NCBI GenBank assembly: GCA_964573295.1
Contig: CAZNJE010000004.1
Coordinates: 91,356 to 155,355, forward strand
DNA length: 64,000 nucleotides
Reading direction: 5' to 3'
Source: CAYQJL01 sp964573295
Lineage (GTDB): Bacteria > Eisenbacteria > RBG-16-71-46 > CAIMUX01 > WJJG01
The notes under the pieces are model-generated. The model was not told the origin of the DNA and searched no databases. It saw only the letters and a list, made by a program, of their open reading frames with translations. Position numbers and translations under genes: made by a program. Shown here in pieces: positions 36,362 to 45,536 of this stretch (the stretch's first letter is position 1; each line of letters starts with the position of its first letter).

Positions 36362-38533
36362 GTGACGACGCCGCGTCAGAGTGGTCCCGAGCAAGGCCTT
36401 TTTCACGCCACCCGGGAGGGCTACGGCTTCGTAACACCCGCCGGTGGCGGCGTGGACCTGTTTGTGCCGGCAGCGGCGACAGCCGGTGCGCTTGACGGCG
36501 ACCAGGTGCGCTTCGAGCGGGTACGGCCCCAGCGGGGCTCACTGCGCGGGGAAGCCGCGGTCACCGGCATCGTGGCGCGCGGGGTGCATCACCTCACCGG
36601 GGTCGTCTCCGGCGGCGGGAAGCGCCGGTGGCTCACACCCGACCATCCGAAGCTCCCGCCGATCATGCGGCTCGTGGGCGAGTCGCGCGGCGGCGGCAGC
36701 GGCGAGCGCGTCCTGTGCCGGCTACATGATGCCCGTCCCGGACAGGCGCCCTCGGCCGAGGTCGTCAGGGTCATCGGCGACGCGAACGATCCGCGCTTGG
36801 ACGAGGAGATCGTTCGGGCCGAGTTCTCCCTGCCCGGGGATTACCCGCCCGCGGCGGTGGCCGAGGCCGAGCGAGAGGCCACCCGAGAGGTGGCCGGCGA
36901 AGACGAACACGTGCCCTCTGGGGATGCCAGGGAGGACGCCGCTCGTCCCGCGGTCGGGGAAGCCGCCCAAGAGCCTCGTACAGTACGGCGCGACTTCCGC
37001 CACGAGACGGTCTTGACGATCGACCCTGAAGACGCCCGCGATTTCGACGATGCGCTCTCGATCGCGCCTGGCCCCGACGGCGGCTGGCGGGTGCGGGTGC
37101 ACATCGCCGACGTCTCGGCCGGAGTTCCCTACGGCGGCCCCCTCGATCGGGAGGCCCGCGCGCGAGGCAACAGCACCTACCTGCCCGGTACGATGATTCC
37201 CATGCTGCCCGAACAGCTGGCCACCGGCGTGATGAGCCTGGGGCCCGGCGCGCTGCGGCGTGTGGTGACCGTGTCGGCCAAGGTGTCAGCCGCCGGAGGG
37301 ATCCGCGCCACGCGCGTCGATCTGGGGCTCATTCGCAGCGCCCGCCGGCTGACCTATGAACAGGTCGAGGCGATCCTCACTGGAGAAGTCGCCGAGGAAG
37401 AAGGCCTGCGGGGCGCGCTGGCCGACCTCAGGGGACTGGCCGCCGCCCTGCGGGCTCGTCGCTTTACCGCCGGAGGGTTCGATCTGCAGGTGCCGGAGAT
37501 CGAGGTGCGCTTGGACGAAAATGGGCGGCCGGAGCGGATTCGTCGCCGCATTCAGCTGGAGAGCCACCGGATCGTTGAAGAGTGCATGATCCTGGCGAAC
37601 CGCGTGGCTTGCGCCTTCGCTCGCAAGCGCGGGCACCCCTACATCTATCGCGTGCACCCGGCCCCGGATCCTGAGGCGCTGGAAACTTTCTGGGCCGATC
37701 TGGAGACCCTGGCCCCCGGCGCGCCCGCATGGGCCAAGCGGGACCTCGCGGGTTTGCGGCGGTATCTGGCCTCTCTGCCGATGACGCACGACACCTGGCG
37801 TCTCCATGCCTACTTCCTGCGGACCCTGAAGCGTGCGACCTACGATGCGCGCGATACCGGTCATTTCGGACTGGGTCTGCGCGGCTACGCACACTTCACC
37901 TCACCGATCCGCCGCTACCCCGATCTTTACAATCACCGCGTCGTCAAGTGGGCCCTGGTGCATGGATCCCGATCGGTACCCGAAGCCTGGCGCGATGAGA
38001 TTCAGGAAGTCGCGCTGCTTTGTACGGGTACCGAGGAACGCTCTGAACGGGCCGAACGCGCACTCGTCCGTATCAAGCAGCTTCGCTGGGCGGAGGGGCA
38101 CCTGGGTGAGGCCTTCCGGGGCCGGATCGAGGCCGTGCTGCCGCGGGGCTTCATCGTCGAGTTCGACGATCCGCCGGTTAGCGGCTTCGCGGCCCGCGAT
38201 GAGATCGAGGGCGTGCGCGGCGTGGCGACCTCGGGACAGGGCCTGGGCCTCGGTCGCGGCGAGCTGCCGTTGGGGCTTCCGGTCATTGCTCAGATCGTTC
38301 GCGTGGATCTGCGCGGGCGCTCGCTGTTGCTGACCATCCGAGCGGCGGGCCGGCGAGCCAGGGAAGCCGATCCGTCCGCCTTCGAGAGCGTGATCGACCC
38401 GTGGTCACCTGCCGCGGACAGCCGTCGCAAGGGCCGGCGGGGTAGGCCGAAGGCGCCACAGGAGCGGGCGGGGCTGGGGAAGCGTGGGCGGCGTGGTTCG
38501 CGCAAGCAACGTCGTGGACGCGGGCGAAGATAG
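36362..38533 (+). CDS. rnr: ribonuclease R
   Basis: 723 aa from GTG 36362; the RBS is weak (TTGGACC). N-terminal cold-shock OB domain (GLFHATREGYGFVTPAGGGVDLFVP), an acidic linker, the RNB catalytic domain with TIDPEDARDFDDALSI (catalytic Asp cluster) and HFTSPIRRYPDLYNHR, then an S1 domain (~585-665) and a very basic tail (KGRRGRPKAP...KRGRRGSRKQRRGRGRR) as in RNase R rather than RNase II. A 3'-5' exonuclease for structured RNA and ribosome quality control, a fitting neighbour to a ribosome-associated mini protein. Confidence 0.95.
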   Translation: MTTPRQSGPEQGLFHATREGYGFVTPAGGGVDLFVPAAATAGALDGDQVRFERVRPQRGSLRGEAAVTGIVARGVHHLTGVVSGGGKRRWLTPDHPKLPPIMRLVGESRGGGSGERVLCRLHDARPGQAPSAEVVRVIGDANDPRLDEEIVRAEFSLPGDYPPAAVAEAEREATREVAGEDEHVPSGDAREDAARPAVGEAAQEPRTVRRDFRHETVLTIDPEDARDFDDALSIAPGPDGGWRVRVHIADVSAGVPYGGPLDREARARGNSTYLPGTMIPMLPEQLATGVMSLGPGALRRVVTVSAKVSAAGGIRATRVDLGLIRSARRLTYEQVEAILTGEVAEEEGLRGALADLRGLAAALRARRFTAGGFDLQVPEIEVRLDENGRPERIRRRIQLESHRIVEECMILANRVACAFARKRGHPYIYRVHPAPDPEALETFWADLETLAPGAPAWAKRDLAGLRRYLASLPMTHDTWRLHAYFLRTLKRATYDARDTGHFGLGLRGYAHFTSPIRRYPDLYNHRVVKWALVHGSRSVPEAWRDEIQEVALLCTGTEERSERAERALVRIKQLRWAEGHLGEAFRGRIEAVLPRGFIVEFDDPPVSGFAARDEIEGVRGVATSGQGLGLGRGELPLGLPVIAQIVRVDLRGRSLLLTIRAAGRRAREADPSAFESVIDPWSPAADSRRKGRRGRPKAPQERAGLGKRGRRGSRKQRRGRGRR

Positions 38534-38732
38534 GATCGTGGCAGGAACAACCGCGCTAGAGTCGCTCGCCAGCCCGGGGTCATGGCTGGACGGGCGGCGG
38601 GGTGACTGGCGCTCCGCCGGCACAGAAGAGGTAAGGGCCGGGGCCCTGATTGCCGAAAGGTAAGGAGGAACACGCGGGGAACCTTGAACAGCCAGGCCGC
38701 CGGCCGACAGCGGCAAAGGAGAACCGGGCGAG

Positions 38733-39167
38733 ATGGCGTGGGAGAACATGACCGATCGGCGCAAGGAGAAGCGGGTCGAGCTGCGGATGATCCTCGAGTT
38801 CGACGATCCGGAAGCTCCCGACGGCGAGCGTCGGACCTGCATGGAGACGATCAATTTCAGTGCGGGCGGGTTCTACTGCAGAATCAATCGCGAGATACAG
38901 CCGCTGACCCGACTGGCTCTGCGATTCGTGTTCCCGCCCTACCGCGATGACCAGGACGGGGAGTACCCGATCGATTGCGAGGCCGTGGTCGTGCGCTGTG
39001 ATGGCGACGGCAGCCAAGAAGGTACCTATCGCATGGCGGCGTGCTTCACCGACATGGCCAGTGAAGACCGTGACTACATCCGTTCCTACCTGGAATGGTA
39101 CGAATTGATGCAGACCGGTGCGCCGGAAGATGAGCCCGGCTTGGCGCGAGACGAAGACGCTGCGTGA
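38733..39167 (+). CDS. PilZ domain protein
   Basis: 144 aa. DRRKEKRVELR at the N-terminus supplies the RxxxR c-di-GMP motif, and ETINFSAGGFYC matches the (D/N)xSxxG motif. A single PilZ domain plus an acidic tail. Likely binds c-di-GMP and adjusts a downstream process such as motility or secretion. AAAGGAG precedes ATG 38733 at slightly long spacing. The stop lies inside a 13-bp repeat array. Confidence 0.88.
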   Translation: MAWENMTDRRKEKRVELRMILEFDDPEAPDGERRTCMETINFSAGGFYCRINREIQPLTRLALRFVFPPYRDDQDGEYPIDCEAVVVRCDGDGSQEGTYRMAACFTDMASEDRDYIRSYLEWYELMQTGAPEDEPGLARDEDAA

Positions 39168-39269
39168 AGGTTCTGCTCGAAGGCGCCGCATGGAGACGTT
39201 GCGTGAAGACGCCGCGTGAAGACGCCGCGTAGAGGCGCTGCTCGAGGACGCTGCGTGAAGGCGCTGCCG
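39153..39269. repeat. 13-bp tandem repeat array spanning the PilZ-gene stop codon, 9 copies
   Basis: Units of the type GAAGACGCTGCGT run from 39153 to 39269 with substitutions. The TGA (39165-39167) bridges copies 1 and 2. Confidence 0.9.
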
Positions 39270-39594
39270 CGGGAAGGGGGTGGGGGCCGACCTCGGTTGG
39301 CAGGCCCGTCTTCGCGTCCGGCCCGAGTCATGCGCCCGGCGCAGCGCCCCCCCCGGCCCAAGTCACGGGTCCGGCACGGCCCAGCCCTCGGCCTGATCGG
39401 CAAGTCCTGTCCGTCCCGTCTCCCCCCCAGTGCGCGATTTTGGACGCACCCGCCGCGCATTTTCCTCGTTGCCACGGGAACGGCCGGATGGGGCCGGGGT
39501 AGGGATAGGTACGACGCGCGTTGACCGCAGTCGCCCGGATTGCTAGGGTTTCCGGCACGTAGTTCCCTAGTCCGATGCGCTTAGAGAGGGCCTC
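39168..39594. other. 427-bp intergenic region before the PorV-like gene
   Basis: Starts with the 13-bp array, continues with ~240 bp of C/G homopolymer-rich sequence in which I see no gene, and ends with the promoter at 39521-39549. Confidence 0.65.
39521..39549 (+). promoter_or_regulatory. promoter of the PorV-like gene
   Basis: TTGACC 39521-39526, 17-bp spacer, TAGGGT 39544-39549; ATG at 39595. Confidence 0.6.
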
Positions 39595-40650
39595 ATGATC
39601 TCGATCAGCCACTCCATTGCAGCTCGCCGGGGCGGCGCCTCGCCCCGCCTTCGGGTTTCGATCGCCTCCCTCGCTCTGGCGCTCATGGTCCTCGCGGCCA
39701 CCGGTCTCGCCGGGAGCGCGCAGGCGGCCAAGTACGCCGGCGAGTTTCTCAAGATCGGGGCCGGGGCACGCGCGCTCGGCATGGGCGGCGCGGTAACGGC
39801 GCTGGTGGACGATGCGACGGCGGTCTATTGGAACCCCGCAGCGATGGTTCGTACCGAGCGGGCCGAAGTCGTGCTCATGCACGCCGAGCAGTTCGAAGAT
39901 CTGGCCGACTACGACTTCGCCGGCTATGTGCAGTCGTTGGGCGGAACGGGCACGCCGGGGGTCATCGGGCTCGCCGTGGTGCGCTTTGCCGTGCAGGACA
40001 TCCTGGTGACCGACGGCGCCTTCGAAGATGCCAACGGCAACCACCGGTATGACCCCGGCGAGACTATCTATCCGGATCAATTCTACCTCGACAGCGACAC
40101 CGAGCTCGGCATTTTCCTCTCCTACGCCAACCATCTCCGGCCCAACCTTGCCCTGGGCGCGAGCCTCAAGCTGGTCCGGCAGAATCTGCTCGACCATACG
40201 AGCTTCGGCATCGGCACCGACCTGGGTCTGTTGTGGACGTTGAGTGAACGCTTTCGGCTTGGGGCTCGCCTCAGCGACGCGACGACCACCCAGCTCTACT
40301 GGGACTCGGGCCGGCGCGAGACGATCAATCCATCGCTGTACGTGGGCGGGGCCTATGAGATCCCTCTGACGGGGTTGCGCACGGTGCTGGCTCTGACCTC
40401 CGATGTGGCGCTGACCTTCGAGGGCCGGGAGGAGGCCAGCTCCTTCTCGGCGGGCGAGATCGGTGGCGACCTGCGGAGTGGTCTCGAGGCCCGCTTCCGC
40501 GGCATCTTCGCCGGCCGGGTGGGCTGGCAGGAGAGCGGGGTAACCGCCGGGGCCGGATTCCGCATCAAGGGTTTTGCCGTCGATTACGCCTTCGTTCCCC
40601 ACGACGATCTCGGATCGAGCCACCGAGTCTCTGGAGGTTATCGCTTTTAG
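39595..40650 (+). CDS. PorV/PorQ-like outer-membrane beta-barrel protein
   Basis: 351 aa with a long signal peptide (to ~AQA at 43). KYAGEFLKIGAGARALGMGGAVTALVDDATAVYWNPA is the diagnostic PorV/UPF0164 (FadL-like) opening. Barrel strands follow, and it ends VSGGYRF with a terminal Phe. The segment EDANGNHRYDPGETIYPD is a Ca-binding-like loop resembling those of the Ig-like lipoprotein. PorV family members act as shuttle or outer-membrane partners in type IX secretion; that is suggestive given the sorting-like domain at 45.5-47.3 kb, but no other T9SS gene is in this window. Confidence 0.88.
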   Translation: MISISHSIAARRGGASPRLRVSIASLALALMVLAATGLAGSAQAAKYAGEFLKIGAGARALGMGGAVTALVDDATAVYWNPAAMVRTERAEVVLMHAEQFEDLADYDFAGYVQSLGGTGTPGVIGLAVVRFAVQDILVTDGAFEDANGNHRYDPGETIYPDQFYLDSDTELGIFLSYANHLRPNLALGASLKLVRQNLLDHTSFGIGTDLGLLWTLSERFRLGARLSDATTTQLYWDSGRRETINPSLYVGGAYEIPLTGLRTVLALTSDVALTFEGREEASSFSAGEIGGDLRSGLEARFRGIFAGRVGWQESGVTAGAGFRIKGFAVDYAFVPHDDLGSSHRVSGGYRF

Positions 40651-40770
40651 GAGGCACGCTTCCAGTGAGCCCTTGTCCGGGAGGCGCGCTTCCAGTGAGC
40701 CCTCGTCCGGGAGGCGCGCTTCCAGTGAGCCCTCGTCCGGGAGGCGCGCTTCCGGTGGGCCGTCTTCTCC
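40651..40770. repeat. 30-bp tandem repeat array starting at the PorV-like stop codon, 4 copies
   Basis: Copies at 40651, 40681, 40711 and 40741; copies 2 and 3 are identical and copy 4 decays. The array begins on the base after the TAG. Confidence 0.94.
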
Positions 40771-41039
40771 CGCCGACGTGTTCTCAGCGACGGTCGCTTT
40801 TTTGCCGATCCCCGCCGATCTCATCCGCCGGCCGAGGTGAGACCGCGAGGGCATCCTTCGCCCTCCCCATGCCGCCGACCATGGCCGGACCTTCCAATAC
40901 ATTTCTTCGAATGCACTTAGGTACTCCGTTCCACGTGCCGATCCAGAGAGAAGACGGCCTTTGGCCGCCTGGCACACAGCTTGCAAGATTTGGGGCACCT
41001 GGAAACGGAGCGCCCACCTTCACACGCACGGAGGAGGTC
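40771..41039. other. rest of the gap before the BON gene
   Basis: Contains the terminator at 40786-40803 and a perfect 6-bp hairpin (GAGGGC / GCCCTC, 40847-40865). A more AT-rich stretch at about 40895-40935 could hold a promoter, but I cannot place one. Confidence 0.5.
40786..40803 (+). terminator. short hairpin plus T6
   Basis: AGCGAC G GTCGCT followed by TTTTTT. Small stem, but the T-run makes it a reasonable end for the PorV-like transcript. Confidence 0.5.
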
Positions 41040-41393
41040 ATGGCACATACGAACCCGTCCGGCCAACCCGCTGGCCAGGGCGAAAGCGGGACACACGTCC
41101 GTCCTTCCGAGTCAGCCGACTACAGCATCAACGCCCGCGTGATGCAGGTGCTCGCCCGCCGTTGGGTGGATCTGTCCGGTATCGAGGTCGGGACGACCGG
41201 GGGGGTGGTCTTGATCAAGGGGGACCTGGAACGGGAACCGGGCGGATGGGATGCGAACGATGACCTCTCCCGGGAACGTTTCGTACACGGTCTGCGCACC
41301 GCGATCCGTGAGATTCCTGGTGTGGTCGATGTGGTCATGGAACTGGACGAGCACGAGAACACGGAGGCTCCATGGACAAAGAGAGCCGGTTGA
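41040..41393 (+). CDS. BON-domain protein
   Basis: 117 aa from ATG 41040 after GAGGAGG. After a polar ~30-residue N-terminus comes a BON-type alpha/beta segment: INARVMQVLARRWVDLSGIEVGTTGGVVLIKGDLE...LRTAIREIPGVVDVVMELD. BON domains bind membranes or ligands. No signal peptide is seen, so the protein is probably cytoplasmic. Its end overlaps the TPR gene start (41372), suggesting coupling. Confidence 0.78.
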   Translation: MAHTNPSGQPAGQGESGTHVRPSESADYSINARVMQVLARRWVDLSGIEVGTTGGVVLIKGDLEREPGGWDANDDLSRERFVHGLRTAIREIPGVVDVVMELDEHENTEAPWTKRAG

Positions 41394-42790
41394 TGGCATC
41401 GAGCCAAGAGCAAGGCGGGAAGAGCGACGGACTGAAGCCGGGGTTCCCGACCGAGGTCGGGCTCTTACTGGACGCGGCCAAAGAGGCCGAGAAGGTTCTC
41501 GAACAAGAAGCGCGCGCGCATCCCACCTACGCCGACGTTCGCCATCGGCTGGGGCTGTTACGGCTGCTGCGGGGTGATCCCGCGGCCGGTGAGCGGGAGT
41601 TCGAGGAGGCCCTCGGGATCAATCCCGGCTACCGGGCTGCCTACTACGGGCTGCGCCAGGCCCGTATGCTGCAGGGAATGCACCCTGGCGAGTTCATCGA
41701 GGCGTCCGCGTCGGGTGTGTCCCGGCCCGAAGAAGCCTCCTGGCGCGCGGTCGACGAGTACTACCAGAGCGAGCTCAGTTCGCAAGACCGCCTGCCGCCG
41801 TCCTCCGACGAAGACGGCGGTACCGCCGCGGCGCTGGCGAGACATTACGCATTCTATTTCGCTCTGCGTCATCGCGACTTCACAGCGGCTCGCGAGCAGC
41901 TGGCGGAGGCCGTCTCGAGTTCGCCTGCGGCGCGCGAATCATTCTCGCGACTGGGCTTCGAACCCTGGCCGGGTGACGAAGCCGCCGAGGCGCTCGCCGA
42001 GCACATGCTGTGGACGCCGCTGGCCGAAGACCTCTACAGCTACATGGCGCGCATCTACGGACGCAACGGGCTGCGCGAGAAGGCGGTCGATTGCTACGAC
42101 CGAAGCTACTGCATCTTCCCGCGGCGTGCCCAGCACGCCATGTACCGCGCCGAGCTGGCGGCCGCGTTCGGCGAGGAACGGCAGGCGATTGCGCTTCTGA
42201 CCGAGGCGATCGAGGCCGATCCGACCTGCACGCCGGCGCGCATCGCCTTGGGATACGAGTATGCTTCGCAGGGCTACCTGGACGAGGCGCGAACGCAGTT
42301 TGAGGTGGCCAGCACGCTGGCGCCCGACTACGCCGATGTGCGCTACAACCTCGGCCTCCTACACGTGGGCGAGGGGCGCGTCGATGAAGCGCTCGAGGAG
42401 TTCCGGCGTGCGCTGGCGATGAACCCGGCCTACCTCCCGGCGCGCCATAGCATGGCCCACCTGCTGTGTCGGGCCGGACGGTGCGAGGAAGGCTTGCGCG
42501 AGTACGGCCGGATTCTCAAACAGGGATTCCAGTCGAGCGACATGCTGGTGCAGATGGGTAAGGCCGCCATGGCCCTCGAGCGCCCCGAAGAGGCGTTGCA
42601 GTTCCTCGAGCGAGCCATCTTCCTGAACCCCGAATTCGCTCCCAGCTACTACTACATCGGTCAGGCGTATCAGCGAAAGGGTTTGAAGAACAAGGCCCGG
42701 TCGGCGTGGCGCTCGTATCTGGAAAAGGCCAACGACTGGGAGCCGCTGGGCCCGCTGACCGGCGATGACGAACAGGAGTGGGCCTCCTGA
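41372..42790 (+). CDS. tetratricopeptide repeat protein
   Basis: 472 aa, soluble (no signal or TM). ATG 41372 has a GGAGG; ATG 41393 is a second in-frame choice. TPR units occur at ~50-85 (HRLGLLRLLRGDPAAGEREF), ~215-330 (ARIYGRNGLREKAVDCYDRS; GYEYASQGYLDEARTQFEVA) and ~330-450 (LGLLHVGEGRVDEALEEFRRA; YYYIGQAYQRKGLKNKARSA). A scaffold that probably works with the flanking BON and PP2C/PEGA proteins; the three are adjacent, co-directional and tightly spaced. Confidence 0.85.
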   Translation: MDKESRLMASSQEQGGKSDGLKPGFPTEVGLLLDAAKEAEKVLEQEARAHPTYADVRHRLGLLRLLRGDPAAGEREFEEALGINPGYRAAYYGLRQARMLQGMHPGEFIEASASGVSRPEEASWRAVDEYYQSELSSQDRLPPSSDEDGGTAAALARHYAFYFALRHRDFTAAREQLAEAVSSSPAARESFSRLGFEPWPGDEAAEALAEHMLWTPLAEDLYSYMARIYGRNGLREKAVDCYDRSYCIFPRRAQHAMYRAELAAAFGEERQAIALLTEAIEADPTCTPARIALGYEYASQGYLDEARTQFEVASTLAPDYADVRYNLGLLHVGEGRVDEALEEFRRALAMNPAYLPARHSMAHLLCRAGRCEEGLREYGRILKQGFQSSDMLVQMGKAAMALERPEEALQFLERAIFLNPEFAPSYYYIGQAYQRKGLKNKARSAWRSYLEKANDWEPLGPLTGDDEQEWAS

Positions 42791-42860
42791 CGCGGCGCCC
42801 ACTCCCGTGGCGTCCGGCCGCCAGGAAGGCGGTTCGGCAAGCAACCCAGGAGGGTGACTG

Positions 42861-45400
42861 ATGGAAGCTGTGCAGCCGGTGGGTATCCCGCTGCGGATCG
42901 AGGTTGCAACCTCGTACATCGACGGCGGCCAAGCGATCGGCTGGGCCGATCCCGGGCGGGTCGTCGGATGCGTGGCCTTCTGTGAGCCCGCGGACGCCTT
43001 CGACCGCTTCGTCTTGCCCTATCTCGAGAAGAGCGCCCCCCCCGAGCGTCCGGTCGAGACCCTGCCGCCAGGTGTCAGTGAGTTGGTAGCCGGCCTCGAG
43101 GCCGCGCACCACCGCCTCTACCGCGAGAATCATTCGGTTCTGAAGGATCCGAAGTGGGTACGACTGACAGCGGCCTGTGCCGACGAGTCACGGATCTACT
43201 TCGTCCGGACCCAGGCTGCGTGGCTCTATCTGTTACGGGGTGGGAAAGCGCATCTCTTGGGCGAGGAGGATCCCAAGGCCACCTCGGCGGATCCGCGGCA
43301 ATATGCGCTTGGCGGGCCCGAGAACCTGCGCTTGCAGGTAACCTCGCTCGGCGTTCTCCCCGAAGACGAGGTGTTGCTCGTTACCGGCGATGCCACCGAG
43401 GCCCCGGACGCACGGGCGATCGCCCGCCTCTTCGCCGAATCCCGCGACCTCAAGCGTGCGGGCGACGGCGTCGTCAACCTGCTGGGCCTACAGGGCCCCA
43501 GTGCCGCTGTCGTGGTGTTCCGATTCGCGCCGCTGCTGCCGGGCGTGCGGGAGAAGCACCTAGATCTCATGCGTGGGGAAGCCGTGCTCGGCGAGCTCAG
43601 CACACTGGCTCGCGAGCTCGTTCTGGGCGGTCGGGAAGAAAGCGTTTCGCTGGACTCGCCCGGCACGACATCCGCGCCGAGCGAGATCACCGAGGCGCGC
43701 GGGTCATCCGAGGCGATGGGTGCCACCGCGCCGAGTGACGATGCTTGTGCCACCACACCGCTCGAGGCCACCGGTACTGCTGCGCCGAGCGCTTCTTCCC
43801 AAGCCGGCCGATCCAACCATGAACACTCGCCGACGGTGGATGCGGCGTCGGCTGCCGGGCGCCCGCCCACCCAGGTCGAATCCATGGAACCGGCGCCCTC
43901 CCCCGATCCTGGTGACCCCTTCGGCCAGGCGCCGTCCCCAGACTCTGGTGACCCCTTCGGCCAGGCGCCGTCCCCAGACTCTGGTGACCCCTTCGGCCAG
44001 GCGCCGTCCCCGGACACTGGGGATGCCCCCGCGCGGGTTGAGGCTCAGAACCAGACCAATGCTTCCAGCCAGACCGTGCCCGCGGCTCACGCCGGCTCGC
44101 CCGCGGTTCAAGCGGCCGCGACCACGGCTCAGGCGGCCGCGTCCGCGACCCCGGAACTGGCACAGAACGGGGATTCGCGCCCGCGCGCCGATGCGTTCTC
44201 GTTCCCGAGCGGAGCCGACTTGCCGCGGCGCAAGCGGGGTACGGCCTGGCCCGTGATCGTCGTTGCGATCGTGCTTTTCGCGCTCGCGGCGCTCCTGCTG
44301 GGAGGTGCGGGTTGGCCCGGTGTAGGCAAGACCATTCGCGGTATGCTCGGCCTCACCGATACGAGTGCCGCGCGCGGCGTGACCGAGGCGCATCTGACGG
44401 CAACCTCGAGTCCCGAGGGTGCCGTCGTGGCGATCGACGGCATCAAGCTGCCGGGTAAGACACCGCTGCGGGGCGTGCGGATCGCGGGTGGCACGCATGT
44501 GCTGACGATGCATCTGGGTGCCGCCGGGGTCTGGGCCGACACGTTGGAGACCAACGGGAAGGAGACGCTGCAGATCCATGCCGACTTCACGGGCGGGTTG
44601 GACATCACGGCCGAAGACCTGTCGGGTTCCCCCCGGGCATGGCTGGCGGGTCAAACCACGAAGTACTCCCTGCCGGTCTCGATCGACAGCCTGCCGGCCG
44701 GTTGGTACCGGGTCTTCTTCGAAGACGAGAAGATCCCGCTGTGGGAGCGCAAGGTGCTCGTACGGCACGGCGACCGGGCCGAAGTACGGGTCAACAACGC
44801 CTTCGCGTCCGATAAGGTGCTCTTGCGTGTCGAGAGCATGCGCATGCTCGCTGCAGAAGGACTCCGCCCGGTGGAGGGCGACAGCGTGTTCGTCGACGGG
44901 GCGTTCGCCGGATTGACACNNNNNNNNNNGTTGAGTTGGAACTGAGTCCTGAACTCCATGGGGTCGATGTCGTCGGTGCGGGTGAGACCTACTCGGAGAT
45001 TCTCCAGGTACCAGCTGGCTCCAGCCGGTTCATCACGCCCATGTTTGGTCTGCGCGAGCGTCCGCAGTTCGATCACCTTCCACCCGGGGAGGTCGTAGTC
45101 CAGGACGGTGAGTTGCTGTTGGCGGTCCAGATCGAAGCGTCATCGGGCAGCCACTTCCGGCCGCGGCTGCACTTCCCCGGTAGCGCGGCGCCCAGTGACG
45201 GTGTTCCGATGCTTGGGGTCGAGCCGGGCGAGAATACGTTCATTGCGCGTGTCGAAGGCGATTGGCTCCTGCCGGGAACCGAGATGCCCTATTATTTCTC
45301 GGTCTTGACGCCCGAGGGCGAGGAGGTCGTCTCGAGCCTGTATCGGGTCGTATTGCGGGCAGATCCGCAACATATGACGGCCGAGCGGACGGCAAGCTAG
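42861..45400 (+). CDS. degenerate PP2C-like / TM / PEGA protein (interrupted by an assembly gap)
   Basis: Spans an N-gap at 44920-44929; the frame changes across it, but both sides are open up to the Ns, so one gene with a mis-sized gap is the simplest reading. Residues 1-~240 resemble a PP2C phosphatase (WVRLTAACADESRIYFVRTQAAWLYLL; LGVLPEDEVLLVTGDATEA) but lack clear metal-binding Asp motifs. Then a low-complexity linker with four 12-residue APSPD(P/S/T)GDPFGQ repeats, one TM helix (~459-480), a PEGA domain (LTATSSPEGAVVAIDGIKLPGKTPLRGV, ~512) and, past the gap, a beta-rich periplasmic end (154+ residues). Probably a membrane sensor or scaffold that transmits a cytoplasmic state to the envelope, working with the upstream TPR and BON proteins. 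Confidence 0.75.
43893..44036. repeat. in-frame 36-bp tandem repeat, 4 copies
   Basis: Encodes APSPDPGDPFGQ, APSPDSGDPFGQ twice, and a decayed APSPDTGDAPAR. Confidence 0.93.
44920..44929. other. assembly gap (10 N)
   Basis: A codon's first base sits at 44919 and a new codon begins at 44930. The true missing length must therefore be 2 modulo 3, whereas ten Ns is 1 modulo 3. The N count is thus a placeholder or wrong by at least one base. Confidence 0.95.
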
Positions 45401-45490
45401 GCCCGCCCCGCGCGACGCGGATCCGAGGCGGCCGTCTGAGGCGAAAAACACCCGAACCCAAAGTACTGCAGGCGGTTGCGGAAGCGGTCG

Positions 45491-45519
45491 TTGACTTCCC
45501 GAGCCGTTGCGCGTATCCT
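45491..45519 (+). promoter_or_regulatory. promoter of the metalloprotease gene
   Basis: TTGACT 45491-45496, 17-bp spacer, TATCCT 45514-45519. The predicted start site (~45526) coincides with the GGAGG at 45526-45530, giving a leader of only about 11 nt before ATG 45537. Confidence 0.6.
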
Positions 45520-45536
45520 TCCCATGGAGGCGATCC

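Noticed and set aside
39328..40998. Minus-strand frame (556 aa) over the PorV-like gene and repeat array
   Set aside because: Includes a translated 30-bp array (GSLEARLPDE repeats) and antisense PorV; no start signal.
44936..45400. Separate gene after the N-gap
   Set aside because: The frame is open right up to the Ns with no RBS, and the product is a plausible continuation of the PP2C/PEGA protein.
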